A DNA stretch of 64,000 nucleotides from the NCBI RefSeq assembly GCF_004345425.1, contig NZ_SLVP01000005.1, forward strand, positions 1 through 64,000. Direction: 5' to 3'. Of this stretch, positions 43,566-52,577 are shown one piece after another. The notes under the pieces are model-generated. The model saw only the letters and a list, made by a program, of their open reading frames with translations. It did not search any database and was not told where the DNA came from. Each line of letters begins with the position of its first letter. Position 1 is the stretch's first letter. The stretch is from Paenibacillus sp. BK033. Its GTDB lineage: Bacteria; Bacillota; Bacilli; Paenibacillales; Paenibacillaceae. A program made the position numbers and the translations under genes.

Positions 43566-44830
43566 TCAAAAAATTAACCGCATTAATCCTTTCCGCTGTT
43601 GTCAGCTCGTCTCTGCTTTCTGCGACCAGCGCAGCGGCAGAAGGGGAACGGGAAGCGCTGCAGGCTGCTTTTATCCGGACCAATAATTTATGGCTGGCCA
43701 TTGATGAGGTTCAGAAGCCTCTGACGAAGGAAGAATATATCCGGAGCCCCCAATGGTCGATGGACGGAAAATGGATGACCTTCCTCCGGAATGAGAACAG
43801 GCCGGAAGTGTGGACCTACGAAGCCGCAACCGGCGGGATGCGCAAGCTGGGAGAAGGCACCAATGCCAAATGGGCCCCAAACGGCAATCGAGTGGCCATC
43901 TTGTCGGGAAGAACGCTCAGCGTGATGTCGGCTGACCGGCCAAGCGACCATTCGCAGGACCATATCATGGACAATGCAGGGGAGTTCTCGTGGCTGCCGG
44001 ACGGCAGCGGACTGCTTGCGTCTACAGCGGCTGAGCTGCTGCCGGAAGGCGGCTGGGCACCGATTGAGCTGTATGTATTAAAGCCTAACGGTTCGGCCGG
44101 TTCCTGGACGAAGCAGCTGTTTTACCGGCTGCCCGCGCAATCGGATGATTTTTTCGCCATTCAGACAAGCCCGTTCAAATGGTCGCCGGACGGAAGATGG
44201 ATCGCGTTTATCGCGAAGCCAACCGCTTCCTTGTCTTCCGATGCCAACACCTTGATCCTATTGTCTTCTGACGGCCAGAGCTTTGTGAAAGCCGGACAGA
44301 TGCTTGGCTATTCCGATTGGTTTCAATGGGCGCCGTCAAGCGGCCAGCTAGCCTTCATCGAAGGCACGGGAAGGGAAGCGACATCAAACAAAAAGCTGAC
44401 GATCCTGGAGGATGTCCCTGCGTTGAAGAAGCGGGTGCTGACGCCTCAAGGCTATGCCGATAACGATTTTACATGGGATCGCGACGAAGCGATTATTGTG
44501 TCCCGAAGGAAAGATGCGGCCTGGTCGGGCGATGAAGAGGACAGATCGTTGCCATTGCTGGCGAAGGTCAATCTTCGTTCAGGCCAGAGCAAAAATCTGA
44601 CGCGAGGCATCGACGGCTATGGCGATTATGCCCCAACCATCATGACCAACGGGATGATTGCATTTGTGCAATCCGGCCAAGGCTCCGCGGAAGTCAAGCT
44701 CATCAAACCGGGCGCAAGACGGTCTTTATCCTGGCTCACAAAGCTGACGGTTGCCGAAGATTATTACGGCAGGGCGAATTGGAGCGACATGATCGGTTAT
44801 TTGAACAAGCGAACGAAGGAGCTCCCATGA
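43562..44830 (+). CDS. Exported TolB-like beta-propeller protein
   Basis: A 422-residue protein starting at GTG 43562 inside the VanW stop. The signal peptide covers about residues 1-26 (LILSAVVSSSLLSATSAAAE). Blades of a TolB/WD40-like propeller follow: SPQWSMDGKWMTFLRNE, AKWAPNGNRVAIL, EFSWLPDGSGLLAS, FKWSPDGRWIAFIAK and FQWAPSSGQLAFIEG. It probably serves as a surface or lipoprotein-free scaffold interacting with the VanW partner. A small hairpin GGAGCTC/GAGCTCC surrounds its stop codon. Function unknown. Confidence 0.82.
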   Translation: MIKKLTALILSAVVSSSLLSATSAAAEGEREALQAAFIRTNNLWLAIDEVQKPLTKEEYIRSPQWSMDGKWMTFLRNENRPEVWTYEAATGGMRKLGEGTNAKWAPNGNRVAILSGRTLSVMSADRPSDHSQDHIMDNAGEFSWLPDGSGLLASTAAELLPEGGWAPIELYVLKPNGSAGSWTKQLFYRLPAQSDDFFAIQTSPFKWSPDGRWIAFIAKPTASLSSDANTLILLSSDGQSFVKAGQMLGYSDWFQWAPSSGQLAFIEGTGREATSNKKLTILEDVPALKKRVLTPQGYADNDFTWDRDEAIIVSRRKDAAWSGDEEDRSLPLLAKVNLRSGQSKNLTRGIDGYGDYAPTIMTNGMIAFVQSGQGSAEVKLIKPGARRSLSWLTKLTVAEDYYGRANWSDMIGYLNKRTKELP

Positions 44831-44872
44831 CGGAGCTCCTCCTTTCATTTGCCTTAATGGGTAACGGAACAT

Positions 44873-45019
44873 CTAGCCTGTCGAAGGGCTGTTCGGAACA
44901 TGGCCTTTTTGGTTGCGGTTCCGGTCCGTTGACCCCGCCACATTATTTTCAGCTTCCAGCGAGTTGAACTGCAGTGCATGCATTTTACCTTGGAAAGAGC
45001 GTCGTTTATTATGCGACAT
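44873..45019 (-). CDS. Small hydrophilic protein, 48 residues (hypothetical)
   Basis: MSHNKRRSFQGKMHALQFNS begins a 48-residue, highly polar protein rich in Asn, Ser, Arg and Gln and ending PNSPSTG. The start has a textbook GGGAGG 10 bases upstream (minus strand), and the frame stops at TAG 44873. Composition and size resemble small spore-associated proteins of Bacillota, but I recognise no family. It occupies the otherwise gene-free 400-base gap 44831-45233; the rest of that gap (45020-45233) shows nothing clear. Confidence 0.55.
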   Translation of the reverse strand: MSHNKRRSFQGKMHALQFNSLEAENNVAGSTDRNRNQKGHVPNSPSTG

Positions 45020-45233
45020 GTTTGTTATTCCTCCCTGCGATAGAATGGCGCCTACAACCTGTGGCGACATTAGATTGCCCGCTGGCCGATTCAAATATCG
45101 CGTGAAAAATCTTCTCTTTACACCATGACATGGATAGCCTACTATTGAACCTGTCAGCATTTTTGTAAACGTCTTCATAACGAAGGGAAAGATTGGCGTT
45201 CTGCAACGAAGGCGAAAGAAGGAGAGGTAGCAA

Positions 45234-45560
45234 ATGGAGAACAGCAATAAATTCGCTTGGACCTGGAAAATCAAAGAGGAAATGCTTGAGGAATACGTAG
45301 CCATGCATCTGGCCCCTTGGCCTGAGATCATGGAAGAGCATTCGCGAGCGGGCATCCGGAATTATTCGATCTTTCAAAATGGCAATCAGTTTTTCTACTG
45401 CTTCGAATGCGACGATGTCGAGAAGGCGTTCGGCATAATCGCCGAGAGCGAAGCGTGCAACCGTTGGAACGCCATCACCTCTCAAATGGTGGAGGGATCG
45501 TTCGACTTCCGCGAAGCCGAGCCGATTCGTCCGTTAAGAGAAGTCTTTTACCTGAAATAA
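45234..45560 (+). CDS. L-rhamnose mutarotase-family protein
   Basis: A 108-residue dimeric alpha-beta barrel protein. The pattern FAWTWKIKEEMLEEYVAMHL, APWPEIMEEHSRAGIRNYSI, FQNGNQFFYCFECDD and CNRWNAITSQM is that of RhaU/RhaM L-rhamnose mutarotases, including conserved Trp and His residues. The family interconverts anomers of L-rhamnose or related sugars. No other rhamnose gene is visible nearby, so its true sugar is uncertain. GAAGGAGAGG precedes the ATG. It has its own terminator. Confidence 0.85.
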   Translation: MENSNKFAWTWKIKEEMLEEYVAMHLAPWPEIMEEHSRAGIRNYSIFQNGNQFFYCFECDDVEKAFGIIAESEACNRWNAITSQMVEGSFDFREAEPIRPLREVFYLK

Positions 45561-45587
45561 CCGGTAATCATGAGTCGAATTTTCTAG

Positions 45588-45625
45588 GGCTGCTTGACGC
45601 GATTTAGCGTTAAGCGGCCTTTTTT
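45588..45625 (+). terminator. Terminator of the mutarotase gene
   Basis: GGCTGCTTGACGC (45588-45600) pairs with GCGTTAAGCGGCC (45607-45619) with two non-Watson-Crick positions, followed by six T. Confidence 0.8.
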
Positions 45626-45647
45626 CGTTACCTGGAAGAGAGCGGCT

Positions 45648-45676
45648 TTGCAGAAAGTCGAAAATCGTCGTATTAT
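45648..45676 (+). promoter_or_regulatory. Promoter of gpsB
   Basis: TTGCAG (45648-45653), a 17-base spacer, and TATTAT (45671-45676), 49 bases before the gpsB start at 45725. Confidence 0.6.
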
Positions 45677-45724
45677 ATAGACTAGGTGTCATTTTTATCG
45701 AGTTTTGAGAGGAGCATTTATACC

Positions 45725-46030
45725 ATGAGCGAGTTGAGTCAATACGGTATTCAATTAACAGCACAAATCATACATGCTAAGCAGTTTGAGAAAAAAATGA
45801 GAGGCTACAGCCAAGAGCAGGTGGATGAGTTCCTCGACGAGATCATCAAGGACTACAGCCGCATGCAGGAGCTGATCGTGAAGTTTGAAGCTGACCTGGC
45901 GAACATACATAAGGAACTAATGAAGGACAAGGAAGCCTTCGATTATTTCATGATCAAACGCCGTCTGGAAGACCTGGAGCAGCGCGTATTCGGGGAAAAG
46001 AGAGAAACGCTTCGCCCGCGCGTATTCTAA
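45725..46030 (+). CDS. gpsB: Cell division protein GpsB (DivIVA family)
   Basis: A 101-residue protein. The N-terminal membrane-binding DivIVA/GpsB motif is QLTAQIIHAKQFEKKMRGYS followed by QEQVDEFLDEIIKDY (about residues 9-43). A coiled coil follows, and the trimerising C-terminus FMIKRRLEDLEQRVFG closely matches the ILKRLSNLEKHVFG end of B. subtilis GpsB. GpsB coordinates peptidoglycan synthases between sidewall and septum. The frame is open from 45686, but ATG 45725 follows GAGAGGAG and gives the family length. A strong bidirectional terminator follows. Confidence 0.92.
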   Translation: MSELSQYGIQLTAQIIHAKQFEKKMRGYSQEQVDEFLDEIIKDYSRMQELIVKFEADLANIHKELMKDKEAFDYFMIKRRLEDLEQRVFGEKRETLRPRVF

Positions 46031-46036
46031 TCGCAG

Positions 46037-46088
46037 ATACAAAAGCCGCTTGGCTCTATGTCCGATAGAGCTGAAGCGGCTTTTGTAT
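46037..46088. terminator. Bidirectional terminator between gpsB and dbpA
   Basis: ATACAAAAGCCGCTT and AAGCGGCTTTTGTAT enclose a second stem GGCTCTAT/ATAGAGC. A/T-rich flanks serve both strands. Confidence 0.88.
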
Positions 46089-46099
46089 GCGAACGGGAT

Positions 46100-47532
46100 T
46101 TATTTGTTTCCTCTGCGTACCTTTAATTGCTTGCCTTTTACCGTCGTATTCTTCATCAGCTCAAGCACCAGCGATCCTTTTCCGTTCAGAATCTCAACAT
46201 CGGTCGCATGATCGAGTATGGTAATGATTCCGATATCGTCAGCCGTTACCCCTTCGAGCTTTGCGATGGTTCCGACGAAGTCTACCGCCCTGAATTTCTT
46301 TTTCTTCCCGCCATTGAAGTTAAGCTTCATAATTTGCTTGTTCAGCTGCTCGCGGCGGTCTTTTTTCAATTCAACCCCGACATTGATTTTGCGTTGGAAA
46401 TCGTCAAGTCCTTGGCCAACGTCTACTTCGGAAGGAGCCTGCACCCTTGGGATCGCGAAGCCAATATAGTCTTCAATCTCCGCCAGCCGCTTGCCGTCAT
46501 TAGGCGCCAGGAACGTAATCGCCTTTCCGTTCTTGCCGGCGCGTCCGTGCGTCCCGTACGGTGCACGTAACTTTCCTTCTCCAGCGGGATATCGTAGTTA
46601 ATGACATGGGTGATATTCGTAATATCGATCCCCCTTGCAGCTACATCCGTAGCAATCAAATAGCGGAATTGGCCTCTTCTGAACGCATTCATCACTTCGA
46701 AACGTTCTTCCTGCTCCAAACCGCCGTGGATGCGATCGCATGGATAGTCGAGTTCGGCCATCGACCGGAACAGCTTGTCGACATTCTCTTGGGTCCGGCA
46801 GAAAATAATGCAGCTGTCCGGATTCTCCACGACAAGTACGTCCCGAAGCAAGGTCAGCTTATCCGCTTCCTTTATTTCAATAAGGGAATGCTCGATGGTT
46901 GCCGTTGTTAGTCCGCTCGCCTGAATCTCGATTTTCGCGGGTTTGTCCATATACCGCCGTGACAGCTTGGCGACATCCTCGGGGAAGGTGGCGGAAAACA
47001 GCATCGTTACCCTGTTACTTGGCAATGCCTGAATAATCGATTGGACTTGTTCGATAAAGCCCATATTCAGCATCTCGTCGGCTTCATCAATGACCAAGTA
47101 AGCCAGTCTGTCCAGCGCGAGCGTGCCTCGCTCGATATGGTCAAGCACCCGTCCCGGCGTCCCTACTACCATGTGCGTCCGTTGCTTTAGTTCAGCCCGT
47201 TGAATATGGAAAGGGGATTTCCCGTAAAGCGCCGTCGCTTTGATTCGTTTAAACCGTCCGATATTGGCGATGTCTTCCGTGACCTGAACCGCCAGCTCGC
47301 GGGTTGGCGTCAGGATTAAAGCTTGCGGCTTATTCTCGTTCCATTCCACAAGCTCGCAGAGCGGAATGCCGTAAGCCGCCGTTTTGCCGCTGCCGGTTTG
47401 CGATTTGACGACCAGATCCTTTTTCTCAAGCGCGACGGGTATGACTTTCGCCTGCACCTCCGTTGGGGTGTCAAAGCCTAGGCTGCTCAATGCAGTCGTA
47501 ATTTCCTTGCTTAATCCTTTAAATACCGTCAT
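46100..47532 (-). pseudogene. dbpA: DbpA-type DEAD-box RNA helicase, broken by a one-base deletion
   Basis: The first frame (47532 down to about 46546) encodes motifs [18 protein letters not shown] in [30 protein letters not shown], and motif VI up to [11 protein letters not shown]. The conserved text should read [20 protein letters not shown], and that text is present in the next frame. The gene then continues there to 46100 with the C-terminal DbpA RNA-binding domain ([20 protein letters not shown]). One C (plus strand) is missing near 46545. Joined, the protein would be 477 residues, normal for YxiN/DbpA, which binds 23S rRNA hairpin 92. It is either a real frameshift or a sequencing error. 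AGAGG precedes ATG 47532. Confidence 0.9.
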
Positions 47533-47591
47533 CTCAAACCTCTTCTGCTTCATATTCTCTTGTTCATTATACCCGGAATCGTACTTGATAG

Positions 47592-47600
47592 TGTTATAAT
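47592..47600 (+). promoter_or_regulatory. Extended -10 promoter of ABC-F gene
   Basis: TGTTATAAT is a perfect extended -10 element (TGn-TATAAT), 27 bases before the ATG at 47628. No good -35 is needed or seen. On the opposite strand ATTATA (47566-47571) gives a divergent -10 for dbpA. Confidence 0.55.
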
Positions 47601-47627
47601 CGGTAGAAGAATGAAAGGATGATAGCG

Positions 47628-49199
47628 ATGAGCGTAATTAGATTAGAGAATGTGACCAAGAAATATGAAGACGCTATGATCTTTCGCGATATTTATTTTC
47701 GCCTGAGTCAAGGGGAGCGCGTTGGCTTGATTGGCCGTAACGGTGCGGGGAAGTCGACGGTATTCAGGCTTATTATGGGCAAGGAGGAGCCAACGAACGG
47801 GAAAGTAGAAATCGATCCGCAAGTGAAAATCGGCTACTTCTCGCAGTTCTCGGAGCTTAGCGGCAGCTTATCCGTTCATCAGGAGCTGGAAATGTGCTTT
47901 GAGCAAGTTGCCCATATCGAGCGGGAGCTGCAGGAGGTTGCGGAAAAGCTGGGAATGGCGACGGATGACGGAGAGATGGACAAGCTGCTCTCGAGACAGG
48001 CGGAATTGTTCGAGCAAATGGAGCATTTGGACGGCTGGAATGTGTCCGTCGAGATTAACACCGTGCTTACGAAGCTGGGGTTCAACGATAATTCGCGTCA
48101 TCAGCCGGTCGACGAGTTGTCCGGAGGCTGGAGAAACCGCGCGGCACTAGCGAAAATGCTCATACAAACACCGGATGTTGTCCTGCTCGACGAGCCTACG
48201 AACTATTTGGATATGGAAGGCATCGCTTGGCTGGAGCAGTGGCTGTTCCGGTTCAAGGGGGCCATGATTCTGGTTTCCCATGACAGGGAATTCATCGATA
48301 AAGTCGTTACGAAAACGATTGAGATCGAGAACTATCATTTTCAGGAATACGACGGCAATTACACCGATTATGTCCGCAAGAAGAAAATGCGCAAGAAGGA
48401 GCTGGACCGCCAATTCGAGTGGGAGGAGGAGCTCCTCCTCATGGAGGCTGAAGCCATCGACAGCCGCAGCAGCAGGAAGACGTCGAAAGACCGTCTCTCT
48501 CGCAAACTGGCGGACAATAAGAAACGGATTGAGCCTCATCCCGTTAATGTGCTGATCACCGATATTTACGAGAAGCTGCGTTTTCCGGATAAGTTATGCG
48601 AAGTGAAGAAGATCAGCCAAACCTATGACGGCAGGCGGATATTCGAGAATATCAGCTTTGATATTCAGAAGGAAGACCGTCTCGTAATCGTTGGCCCTAA
48701 CGGGAGCGGTAAATCCACTCTCATCAAGGCGTTGACAGGGCAGGAGAAGCCGGAATCCGGCGAAGTCGTCTGGGAAAGAGGGGTAAGTTACGCTTATTTC
48801 AACCGGATGTGGGAGGAGCTCGATCCGAAGGACACGGTCAGCCACGCGGTGAACACGTATGGGCTGGGCCTGGATGCGCCGCGGAAAAAGGTTAATAAGT
48901 TCCTGTCCATGCTGCAATTCTCGGAGAATGATCTGAGCAAATTTATCGGCAACCTGTCGGGCGGGCAGAAGGCACGCGTTGCGCTTGCCAAATGCCTTCT
49001 CTCCGGTGCCGCCGTTATCCTCTTGGACGAACCAACGAATCACCTTGATTTAACGAGCATTCAGGTGATGGAGCAGGCGTTAATTCATTTCCCGGGAGCG
49101 GTTATCACCGTCAGTCATGATCGATTCTTTATCGATAAAATCGGAACCAAGATGCTGACCTTCGATCCGGAGACCGGAGTAAGCGAGCAGAGCTTGTAG
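47628..49199 (+). CDS. ABC-F family ATPase (ribosome-associated)
   Basis: A 523-residue protein with two ATPase domains and no membrane region. First domain: Walker [10 protein letters not shown], signature [13 protein letters not shown], Walker [14 protein letters not shown] charged interdomain linker lies at about 240-305 ([19 protein letters not shown]). Second domain: Walker [10 protein letters not shown], signature [13 protein letters not shown], Walker [17 protein letters not shown] proteins bind the ribosomal E site; some give antibiotic resistance, others rescue stalled ribosomes. It resembles the Uup branch more than resistance ARE-ABCFs, but I cannot decide by eye. ATG 47628 is preferred over 47619 because AAAGGA lies upstream. 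Confidence 0.9.
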   Translation: MSVIRLENVTKKYEDAMIFRDIYFRLSQGERVGLIGRNGAGKSTVFRLIMGKEEPTNGKVEIDPQVKIGYFSQFSELSGSLSVHQELEMCFEQVAHIERELQEVAEKLGMATDDGEMDKLLSRQAELFEQMEHLDGWNVSVEINTVLTKLGFNDNSRHQPVDELSGGWRNRAALAKMLIQTPDVVLLDEPTNYLDMEGIAWLEQWLFRFKGAMILVSHDREFIDKVVTKTIEIENYHFQEYDGNYTDYVRKKKMRKKELDRQFEWEEELLLMEAEAIDSRSSRKTSKDRLSRKLADNKKRIEPHPVNVLITDIYEKLRFPDKLCEVKKISQTYDGRRIFENISFDIQKEDRLVIVGPNGSGKSTLIKALTGQEKPESGEVVWERGVSYAYFNRMWEELDPKDTVSHAVNTYGLGLDAPRKKVNKFLSMLQFSENDLSKFIGNLSGGQKARVALAKCLLSGAAVILLDEPTNHLDLTSIQVMEQALIHFPGAVITVSHDRFFIDKIGTKMLTFDPETGVSEQSL

Positions 49200-49207
49200 A
49201 GAAACGC

Positions 49208-49251
49208 AAAGGCAGGACAAAGCGCGTATGTGCTTATGTCCTGCCTTTTTT
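49208..49251 (+). terminator. Terminator of the ABC-F gene
   Basis: AAAGGCAGGACA (49208-49219) pairs with TGTCCTGCCTTT (49237-49248), followed by more T. The AT-rich stretch 49252-49401 that follows must contain the promoter of the hydrolase/ABC operon; I cannot pick a convincing -35/-10 pair. It has a small dyad ACGAA-CA-TTCGT. Confidence 0.85.
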
Positions 49252-49401
49252 ATTACGGGAAAAGTTCAAAGCTTTAAACAAGCCGCAAAATATATTTTGT
49301 TTATACACGAAAAAGGCATAGACATACGAACATTCGTGCTCTTAGAATAGGAATATATTTCTATTTCCATGATTCTCCAATTTAGGGAGGGGTCAATTCA
49401 A

Positions 49402-50556
49402 ATGCAGGACATGATTCACATTCATGAAGGCTGGACCAGCGCCAGTCCGGAGGAAGTCGGCTTCGATAGAGAGCATCTCCGCCGTCTCGACGATCATTAT
49501 GCTTCCATTATCGGAAACGGTACGATTCAGGCCGCAAGCTATATCATCGCAAGAAAAGGAAAGGTATTCGCGCATCGCTCGCTTGGCAAGCTCCGCCATG
49601 AAGAAAGCAGCGCGGATCTCCGACCTGATTCCATTCGGAAGATTTACTCGATCACGAAAGTGTTCACGGCGGTTGCCATTCATCAGCTGGTTGACCGCGG
49701 GAGAATCTTCCTGACGGAATCCGTCAGCCGGATCCTTCCCGAATTCGATAACGATAAGCACCGCGGCATTACGATTTTCCAGCTGCTTACCCATACCTCC
49801 GGCCTTCAGGGAGATCCCGGCTTTTATCAGGAGCCTTACGGTCTTCCGTGGTACGAGTGGATGGCGCACGAAGCGAAGAAGGCTTATCCGCATGTCAATT
49901 GGCTGCAGGTTGTGTTATCCGGTCCAATGCAGCGCATGCCGGGCAAGGAATGGATCTATTGCTCAAGCGGGTATGCCGTATTGGGCGAGATTATCGCCAA
50001 GGTATCCGGCAAGTCCTACGAGGCGTACATACACGATGAGATTCTGGTTCCCCTGGGCTTAACGAAAACCTTCTTCAAGGTGCCGGAAGAACAACGGGGC
50101 TTGGTCTGCTGCACGAATGATTGGGAGAAGAGAGAAATATACGAGCCGCGCGAGCGGACGGCGGACATGCCGAACGTGGCGGGCAACGGTCTTTATTCGA
50201 CGCTGGAGGACTTGTGGAAATTCGGGCAGATGATGCTGGACGGCGGAGCCGGCAACGGCAATCGCGTATTGTCCAAAAGGTCCGTCGAGCTGCAAACGGC
50301 CAATCATCTGCATGGCTTGACGAACAGGGGCTGGGGCAATCTTCATACGGATTTCAAATACGGGTTAGGCTGGTCGGTGGATCATTTCGATCTGGCCAGC
50401 AAAGGAACCTTCTCGCATGAAGGCTACGGTCACTGCGGCTTATACGTGGATCCAGTCGAGGAACTGGTATTCGCATTTTTGGTTCCAAGCCATAAAGGCT
50501 TTACGAATGAATCGGTCGTTACCCCGCGGGCTATCGTCTGGTCGGGATTGGAATAA
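49402..50556 (+). CDS. Beta-lactamase-fold serine hydrolase (class C/penicillin-binding type), copy 1
   Basis: A 384-residue protein without a signal peptide, hence probably cytoplasmic. The nucleophile motif SITK places Ser83 and Lys86. The second motif is YCSSGYAVLG (Tyr-x-Ser variant of YxN) and the third HEGYGHCG (HxG variant of KTG). LLTHTSGLQGDPGFYQEPY is a family landmark. Such enzymes act as esterases, amidases or D-amino-acid peptidases. The frame opens at 49369, but GGGAGGGG before ATG 49402 decides the start. It is paralogous to the next gene and 27 bases from it, in an operon with an ABC-2 transporter. Confidence 0.9.
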   Translation: MQDMIHIHEGWTSASPEEVGFDREHLRRLDDHYASIIGNGTIQAASYIIARKGKVFAHRSLGKLRHEESSADLRPDSIRKIYSITKVFTAVAIHQLVDRGRIFLTESVSRILPEFDNDKHRGITIFQLLTHTSGLQGDPGFYQEPYGLPWYEWMAHEAKKAYPHVNWLQVVLSGPMQRMPGKEWIYCSSGYAVLGEIIAKVSGKSYEAYIHDEILVPLGLTKTFFKVPEEQRGLVCCTNDWEKREIYEPRERTADMPNVAGNGLYSTLEDLWKFGQMMLDGGAGNGNRVLSKRSVELQTANHLHGLTNRGWGNLHTDFKYGLGWSVDHFDLASKGTFSHEGYGHCGLYVDPVEELVFAFLVPSHKGFTNESVVTPRAIVWSGLE

Positions 50557-50583
50557 TAATTAGCCTTTAACGGAGGGATGCCC

Positions 50584-51771
50584 ATGTCAACATCGGATGT
50601 ATACACGGCAATACAACCGCAGGAGACCGGATTCGATCCGGATGCGCGGCTTCGGCTGGAGGAGCATTTCAAGTCGCTTATCGAACAGAACCGGATTCAA
50701 AGCGCGGCTTATCTTCTCTCTTCCAATGGCAAGATATTTGCAAAAGGGGCTTTCGGACAGCTCAAATATACGGATCCCGATTCGGTCTACAAGGACGATA
50801 CGATCCGCAGGATCGCGTCGGTAACCAAGCTGTTTACGGCAACGGCGATCTTCCAGCTGGTCGAGCAGGGCAAGCTGTTTCTCCGGCAGTCGGTATCGGA
50901 GTGGATCGGAGAATTCAAAAATGCCACGTACGAGAAAATTCAAATCTGGCACCTCTTGACCCATACTTCAGGCCTGCAGGCGGATCCCGGCTACTTCCAG
51001 GAGCCTTATCCGAGAGGCTGGTGGGATATGCTCTTCGCCTTCGAGCCGGAGACGGAAGGGCCGGATGCCGTCACGGATCCGGAGGAGCTGGAGAAGCTGC
51101 GCCGCAGCCAGTGGATTCGATCGCTCTTGTCCGGCCAGCCGTTATCGGCGCCCGGCGCGGAGTGGAGTTATTCGTCAGCCGGATTCAATGTCCTGGGCGA
51201 GATTGTATCCCGCGCAAGCGGAATTCCGTTCGAGCAGTACGTGATGGAGAAGATCGTAAAGCCGCTTGGCATGAACCGTACGTTCTTCGAAATTCCGGAG
51301 GAGCTGCTGGGCGAGGTATGCTGGATTAACGTGCAGGAGGAGAACCGCGATACGAAGAAGCATGACCGCAAGTACAGTCCCCAAAGAGCCGGAGGCGGCT
51401 TGAACTCCACCTTGGATGACTTGTATCGCTTTGGTCAGATGCTGCTTAACAACGGAACGCTTGACGGCGTCAAAATCTTGTCCCGCAAGTCGGTCGAGAA
51501 GATGAGCACGAATGTGCTGAACAGCGGGATTGAAGGCTTTTGCTGGGGAGGGCGAATCAAAAGCTTTACTTACGGACTTGGAGCCAATCTGACGGGGCAT
51601 GACGACTGGCTGCCTGTCGGTTCATACGGTCACGAAGGGGCAGGACGCTGCAAGCTGCTGGTTGATCCTCAGCATCAATCGGTCGTTGTGTTCTTTGTGC
51701 CTTCCAATCTGGACTGGTGTCCGGAGTCGATTAACGGTACGCAAAATATTATCGGCTCCGGCTGGCTGTGA
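50584..51771 (+). CDS. Beta-lactamase-fold serine hydrolase, copy 2
   Basis: A 395-residue paralogue of the previous gene: SVTK nucleophile motif (Ser79), YSSAGFNVLG, HEGAGRCKLLVDP, and the same LLTHTSGLQADPGYFQEPY landmark. An extra insertion lies near residues 145-170 (EPETEGPDAVTDPEELEKL). There is no signal peptide. GGAGG lies 8 bases before ATG 50584 (an ATG at 50578 is too close). Its TGA overlaps the GTG of the first ABC permease (GTGA), so hydrolase and transporter are translationally coupled, suggesting that it processes the transported compound. Confidence 0.9.
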   Translation: MSTSDVYTAIQPQETGFDPDARLRLEEHFKSLIEQNRIQSAAYLLSSNGKIFAKGAFGQLKYTDPDSVYKDDTIRRIASVTKLFTATAIFQLVEQGKLFLRQSVSEWIGEFKNATYEKIQIWHLLTHTSGLQADPGYFQEPYPRGWWDMLFAFEPETEGPDAVTDPEELEKLRRSQWIRSLLSGQPLSAPGAEWSYSSAGFNVLGEIVSRASGIPFEQYVMEKIVKPLGMNRTFFEIPEELLGEVCWINVQEENRDTKKHDRKYSPQRAGGGLNSTLDDLYRFGQMLLNNGTLDGVKILSRKSVEKMSTNVLNSGIEGFCWGGRIKSFTYGLGANLTGHDDWLPVGSYGHEGAGRCKLLVDPQHQSVVVFFVPSNLDWCPESINGTQNIIGSGWL

Positions 51772-52577
51772 AGCGGTTGACCGCCGTCATTTCCGCGATC
51801 GGCTTAGCGACCTACAAGGAGTGGGCTGCGTTCCGGTCGCATATGGCGGCTTCGCTGCTCGTTGGTCCTGTCATGTTCCTGGTTCAGGTGTTTATCTGGA
51901 AGGCCGTATACCAAGGGCATGAAACGTTAAACGGACTGACCTATCAACAAATGCTTACCTATTATGGCGTCGCCAGCCTTATCCATTACATCTCGTTTGA
52001 CTTCGCCGACTGGAACCTGCAGATGCTGGTGCGCAGCGGGAAGTTTGTCACCTTTGCCCTAAGGCCGCTGCCGCATTGGCTCTTCGCGCTTGCCCAGAAG
52101 ATCGGCCACCGCTCGCTCGCGCTATGGGTTGAAGTGCTGCCTGTTCTTCTTTTGTTTATCTTTGTCTTTGGCGTAAATCTGCAGCCCGCGGCTCCGGGCT
52201 GGGCGATCTTGTCGATTGCGTTCAGCTTCCTGATGAACTTTATGATCAATTATTGCGTTGGACTAACCGCCTTCTGGCTGATCCGGGCAGAAGGAATCCG
52301 GCGGGTGTTCCTGCTGCTGAAGGATATTTGCGCGGGGGTATTTATCCCGCTGTCCTTCTTCCCGGATGCGCTGCAGAAAATATTGTTTTTCCTGCCTTTT
52401 CAGTTCATCACTTATTTGCCGACCAGGGTATATGGAGGAGACTATGAGCTTGCCGGCTTCCATCTGTCGCTGCCTCAGGCGGTAGGCCTGCAAGCCGTAG
52501 CCGTTGCGGTCGCCGCTTTAACCATGACCTTTCTGTACAACGCTGCCATGCGGAGATTTACGGGGGTGGGCGTATGA
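51768..52577 (+). CDS. ABC-2 type transporter permease 1
   Basis: A 269-residue membrane protein with about six hydrophobic helices, starting at GTG 51768 (MKRLTAVISAIGLATYKEWAAF). The layout (amphipathic N-terminus, FRSHMAASLLVGPVMFLVQV, IRAEGIRRVFLLLKDICAG, FLPFQFITYLPTRVY) matches the ABC-2/DUF990 permeases found as adjacent pairs. It overlaps the second permease by ATGA. Together with permease 2 and the ATPase at 53387 it should form an exporter. Substrate unknown. Confidence 0.88.
   Translation: MKRLTAVISAIGLATYKEWAAFRSHMAASLLVGPVMFLVQVFIWKAVYQGHETLNGLTYQQMLTYYGVASLIHYISFDFADWNLQMLVRSGKFVTFALRPLPHWLFALAQKIGHRSLALWVEVLPVLLLFIFVFGVNLQPAAPGWAILSIAFSFLMNFMINYCVGLTAFWLIRAEGIRRVFLLLKDICAGVFIPLSFFPDALQKILFFLPFQFITYLPTRVYGGDYELAGFHLSLPQAVGLQAVAVAVAALTMTFLYNAAMRRFTGVGV

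Noticed and set aside
49318..49345. LexA-type box (CGAACATTCG)
   Set aside because: The ACGAA-CA-TTCGT dyad lacks the CGAAC-N4-GTTCG spacing of the Gram-positive LexA site.
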